From contig NC_088873.1 in NCBI RefSeq assembly GCF_032884065.1, forward strand, positions 3,483,104 through 3,547,103: a stretch of 64,000 nt of DNA. Reading direction: 5' to 3'. The notes beneath the pieces are model-generated. The model ran no database searches, was not told the origin of the DNA, and saw only the letters and a list, made by a program, of their open reading frames with translations. Source of the stretch: Artemia franciscana. Taxonomy: Eukaryota; Arthropoda; Branchiopoda; Anostraca; Artemiidae. Below, in pieces: positions 60,830 to 64,000 of the stretch. How positions within the stretch are numbered: the first letter of the stretch is position 1; the number at the start of each line of letters is the position of its first letter. Both the position numbers and the translations under genes were made by a program.

Positions 60830-61783
60830 TATGAATTCAACGAACGCTGGGGCAAAGGTCTTTCTGTAACGCTCAGTTGTTGCATTAATAGGATTTAGAA
60901 CCGGGATTTGTTGCGCTTTTGATCGAGGGAAACGGGGCTTTGATGGGTAATAAGGGGCTTGGAGTATGCATTGAAAGCGCGGATTACGACGCAGATTATT
61001 CCCAAGATTAGTGCAAAGAGTAACACGTCGGGCTGCCGAAGTAGGGAGGTGGAATTCCTTGAGAAGGAGAATGTAAGTTACTTTGCCCCTGACCATAAAT
61101 AATTCTCACGGCTCTCTTCCGGATGATTTCTACCCTATCGGACTGATCCACCGTAAGGCCAAAATGCCACAACGGGCAAGCATACTCAAGAAGTGGACGA
61201 ATAAAAGATATGTAAAGCCGGAGGATATGTGCTTTTGGACATGCAAATTTAGCAAATAGCTTAAGAAGAGACAGAGATGCACTAGCCTGTTTAGAGCAAA
61301 ATGGGGGCCTCCCATTTTAAATCGCTAGTCAGTGTCGCCCCTAAGAGTTTATTTTTTGTTGTGATTATTTCATTAGGTAGTGGTCTTGTAAATGATGGCT
61401 TTGATTTACGAAACCTAAGGGCCATAATATTATATTTATGGAAATTCACTTCCATTTTCGACTGGATTGCTTCCCTTGCAGCGTCTTCGAGAATTTCCAT
61501 TGCACTGCTCTTAATATTTTTTCTGCGCTTTTCGAGCAATTAAATGTCATTCACAAACTTCCATCGATCAGCTGATTCATTACGAAGATTGTGAATTATT
61601 ACTAAAAATAGTAAAGGATCTAAAAGCGTACCCTGCGGAACTCCGCACGGAATAGGGAGTGAATCAGAATAAACATTTTTGTACTTTAAAAACTTGACTC
61701 CCATCTGACAGAAGAGATGTAATAATGTTGACTAGAAAATGAAGTACTTTAATTTCGTACAGCAATTTTTCAACTAAAATGTG
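60830..61783 (-). mobile_element. Non-LTR retrotransposon RT and C-terminus, antisense, degraded
   Basis: Minus-strand pieces run DHILVEKLLYEIKVLHFLVN, then PCGVPQGTLLDPLLFL, then WKFVNDI where the catalytic F-x-D-D box should be. After a stop come EKRRKNIKSSAMEILEDAAR, GATLTSDLKWEAPI, then a thumb region with RPLLEYACPLWHFGL and RVEIIRKRAVRII, and finally the C-terminal tail at 60821-61096 (RYRKTFAPAFVEFINK). The changed catalytic box, stops and frameshifts show it is inactive. Its upstream RT part is at 63870-64000, displaced by a type I insertion. Confidence 0.85.
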
Positions 61784-63869
61784 ATCGAACAGTTCGTGGT
61801 AACGAACTGTAAGGAGCGACCCGGCTCAATAGTAACCGAAACTCTAAAAGACGGAACTTCGATACTAATAGATACATTAAAACAATTGGATTTTTATGCT
61901 GATTTTAAATATGTAAGTTTCATCAAGTTTAGTCCTACCCATCAAAAGTTACGAGCCTCAGAAAATGTGCCTTATTTTCCAAAAAAGACGGGAACAACCC
62001 CTAAAAGGCATAGAATCTTGATGAGCATCACACCATTAGATTCAACATAACAGAGAATTTTATGTTAGAGGTTTCAAGCTCCTATCTGCACAAATGTGGA
62101 ATTTTGTACTTTTTGCCAGAAGAAAGATCACGGATGGGTGTTAATTTTTTTTTTTTTTTTGTCTGTTTTTTCCCCATGGGTGGTCGTATCGACCCAGTTT
62201 TCCTAGAATTCCGCGAGAGGGCTAATTCGAACGGAAATTAAAAGTTCTAGTGTCCTTTTTAAGTTACCAAATAATTAGAGGGCTACTAGGCCCCCTCCCA
62301 CGCTCATTTTTCCCAAAGTCACTGGATCAAAATTTTGGGATAGCCATTTTGTTCAGCAGAGTCGAAATATCTAATAACTATGTCTCTGAGAACGACTTAA
62401 TCCCCCACAGTCCCCGCGGGAAGGGCTGCAAGTTATGAACTTTGCTCATTGTTTTCATACAGCCTAGTATTGATTATTGGGAAGCATACAGACGTTTTCA
62501 GGGGAGATTAAGGTTTGTCCCCTCGTCAATCCCTCGCTCTTGACGCTAAAGTATTTTTAGTTATTTCAAAAGAGCTATTTATTCTAAATAAACGGCCTTT
62601 GTGATTCAGGGGTTATTCTTAAAAAATTGGAATAAAATTCGAACTTTAGTGTAAAGAGTAAGGTATCGACGAGGGGGCAAACCCCTCATTTTACATATAT
62701 AAGAAAGTTGGCCTCCTCCTAAATACCTTGCGCTTTACGCTTAAGCTCGAATTTTGTTAAATAATGGCGGATATGAGCAATAATTTGTTTGTGTTATTTT
62801 CCAGCCAATCTTAGCATTTAATTTTACCTTAAGCAGCTTCATAACTATGATTTTTATGTGATAATAAACCAAATATATTATATGTCTTTGGCTCGTTGTT
62901 GTTATTAAATGAAAAAAAAAAATTCAACTGAAAGTAAGAAATAACATTAAAACTTAAAACGAACATAAGTTATTACGTATATCTTTTAAAGATCTTTTCT
63001 ATCATTCATTTCAGTCATTTGAGAATTGCTCAACTTGTGACTTTCATTTTCATAAAAATAGTTTCGACCTCTTTGGCTGTTTTGTTACTATGCCTTACAA
63101 AATTAGTTCCGCAAATATCGCTAATTTAAGTTACGGGGGAGAATCTTTCCATGGAGAAATTTCTCGTGAGGGAAAGGAATTTTCCATGGAGGGAGAGCTG
63201 GATTTCCCGACATTATTTAAAAACGATCAGCAATTAAATAAAAAACAAGTTTTTTCAACTGTAAGTAAGAAGCAATATTAAAACTTAAGACGAACAGAAA
63301 TTATTACTTTTACGAGATAGGTTGCCCCTCCTCAATAGCTCGCTCTTACGCTAAAGTTTCTTTTTTAACTTTTAAAAGAGGTTATTAGTCTAATTAAATA
63401 GCATGTGTGATCCAGGAGTCATTCTTAAACAACTGGAACAAAAATCAAACTTAGATTATTATAAGGTTATTATTAGTTAAAATAAGGAAAATTGATGTGC
63501 CAGTTTCGTTTTAATTATTCATGTTCGGTGACTCTAATTCAAAACCTGTATTAATTCAAAAACGTTTAGAAATTAAGTAATTTTTTTTTTTTTAAATGAA
63601 TGTAAGGAGTGACATCAAGACTTAAAGCGGACAGAAATTATTCCGTACATGAAAGAGGCTGTCCCCTCGTTAATGCTTCGCTCTTTACGCTAAAGTTTTT
63701 TATTGTTTTAATAAGTAGAGTTGTGAGGAAAAGTCAAACTTTAGCGCAAAGAGCGGGGCGTTGAGGAGGGGACAGCTCCTTTCATATGCGGAATAATTTC
63801 TGTTCGTTTTAAGTCTTGATGTCGCTCCTTACTTTTAGTTAAAAAAAAACTTGTTTTTTTTTATCTAAT
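61784..63869 (+). mobile_element. Type I hairpin-ended composite, inserted in a LINE
   Basis: It starts ATCGAACAG and CAGTTCGTGGTAACGAACTG, then the central module (62.1-62.5 kb), then a second-type foldback near 62515-62700. Further terminus-like pieces lie at about 62900-63000 and 63240-63370, and it ends with the 63590-63868 foldback and ATCTAAT. The LINE's RT frame is broken here: LIDLQKAFDLV lies on one side and DHILVEKLL on the other. Left flank AATGTGATC and right flank AATGACC are similar and may be a target duplication with a small deletion. Confidence 0.85.
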
Positions 63870-64000
63870 GACCAACAAGATCAAAAGCCTTTTGGAGGTC
63901 AATTAAAAGGAGATGGAGCCAGATCTGGCTCGTCATATAGTTTATATACAGTATCAAGGAGACTGACCAGGTAATGTACATAACTTCTATCAATTGGTTA
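63870..64000 (-). mobile_element. Non-LTR retrotransposon RT motif A region, antisense
   Basis: The minus strand encodes LHLLLIDLQKAFDLVGH, RT motif A with its first catalytic Asp, preceded by sequence fitting the region just upstream. It continues the LINE at 60830-61783 across the type I insertion, and runs off the end of the window. Confidence 0.8.

Noticed and set aside
61301..61543. 80-codon plus-strand frame
   Set aside because: It is the antisense shadow of the LINE RT region on the minus strand.

Overview
The window is nuclear DNA from an animal, most likely an arthropod. It is AT-rich, has long AT, CT and poly-T tracts, and holds spliced exons with GT..AG borders set among large, decayed transposons. 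There are no operons, ribosome binding sites or prokaryotic signals. The style of the repeats and the PEPCK sequence suggest a crustacean, perhaps the brine shrimp Artemia; this is inference.

Only two genes are well supported, both on the + strand. The first is the 3' half of a GTP-type phosphoenolpyruvate carboxykinase gene: five exons at 8028-8182, 15956-16204, 22365-22576, 24549-24684 and 26763-26879. Splice phases agree throughout and give about 288 C-terminal residues. The N-terminal half, with the kinase loops, must lie upstream of base 1, so bases 1-8027 are probably one of its introns. The second gene starts at 37680 with a 78-codon exon and continues in phase in a 71-base exon at 54788-54858, across a 16.9-kb intron; its product is unrecognised and it runs on past the visible exons. 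A 58-codon ORF at 33142-33318 in a locally GC-richer patch may be a third gene or a first exon.

Most of the rest is mobile or repetitive. Non-LTR retrotransposon remains include several short C-terminal fragments with TAG-rich tails (2.4, 4.2, 6.2, 26.2 and 28.0 kb), a 5'-truncated 2.3-kb element at 48.96-51.31 kb with FADD still visible, and an antisense element at 60.8-64.0 kb split by another insertion. A decayed hAT-type transposase sits just before PEPCK exon 15956. Three interrelated non-coding families dominate. Type I is a 0.7-2.1-kb element whose end carries an 8-bp-stem hairpin. Type II consists of arrays of about 270-bp modules. Type III is a 1.8-2.2-kb element of repeated G-run modules, also starting with an 8-bp-stem hairpin. 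Their modules resemble each other, which suggests one modular superfamily. Perfect-style foldbacks of about 290 bp have been built from the type I terminus.

The intron after exon 54858 holds eleven copies of a 199-bp satellite. A marker base shows a three-unit higher-order period, and every unit carries an acceptor-like and donor-like splice pair. Other features are a 66-bp inverted repeat with a hammerhead-like core (9.1-9.4 kb), a MITE-like element (12.3-12.7 kb), a 116-bp tandem repeat (16.5-17.0 kb), and two tandem duplications of 177 and 162 bp.

Nothing suggests that these pieces cooperate as a pathway. The window is best read as two long-intron genes in a transposon-dense landscape.
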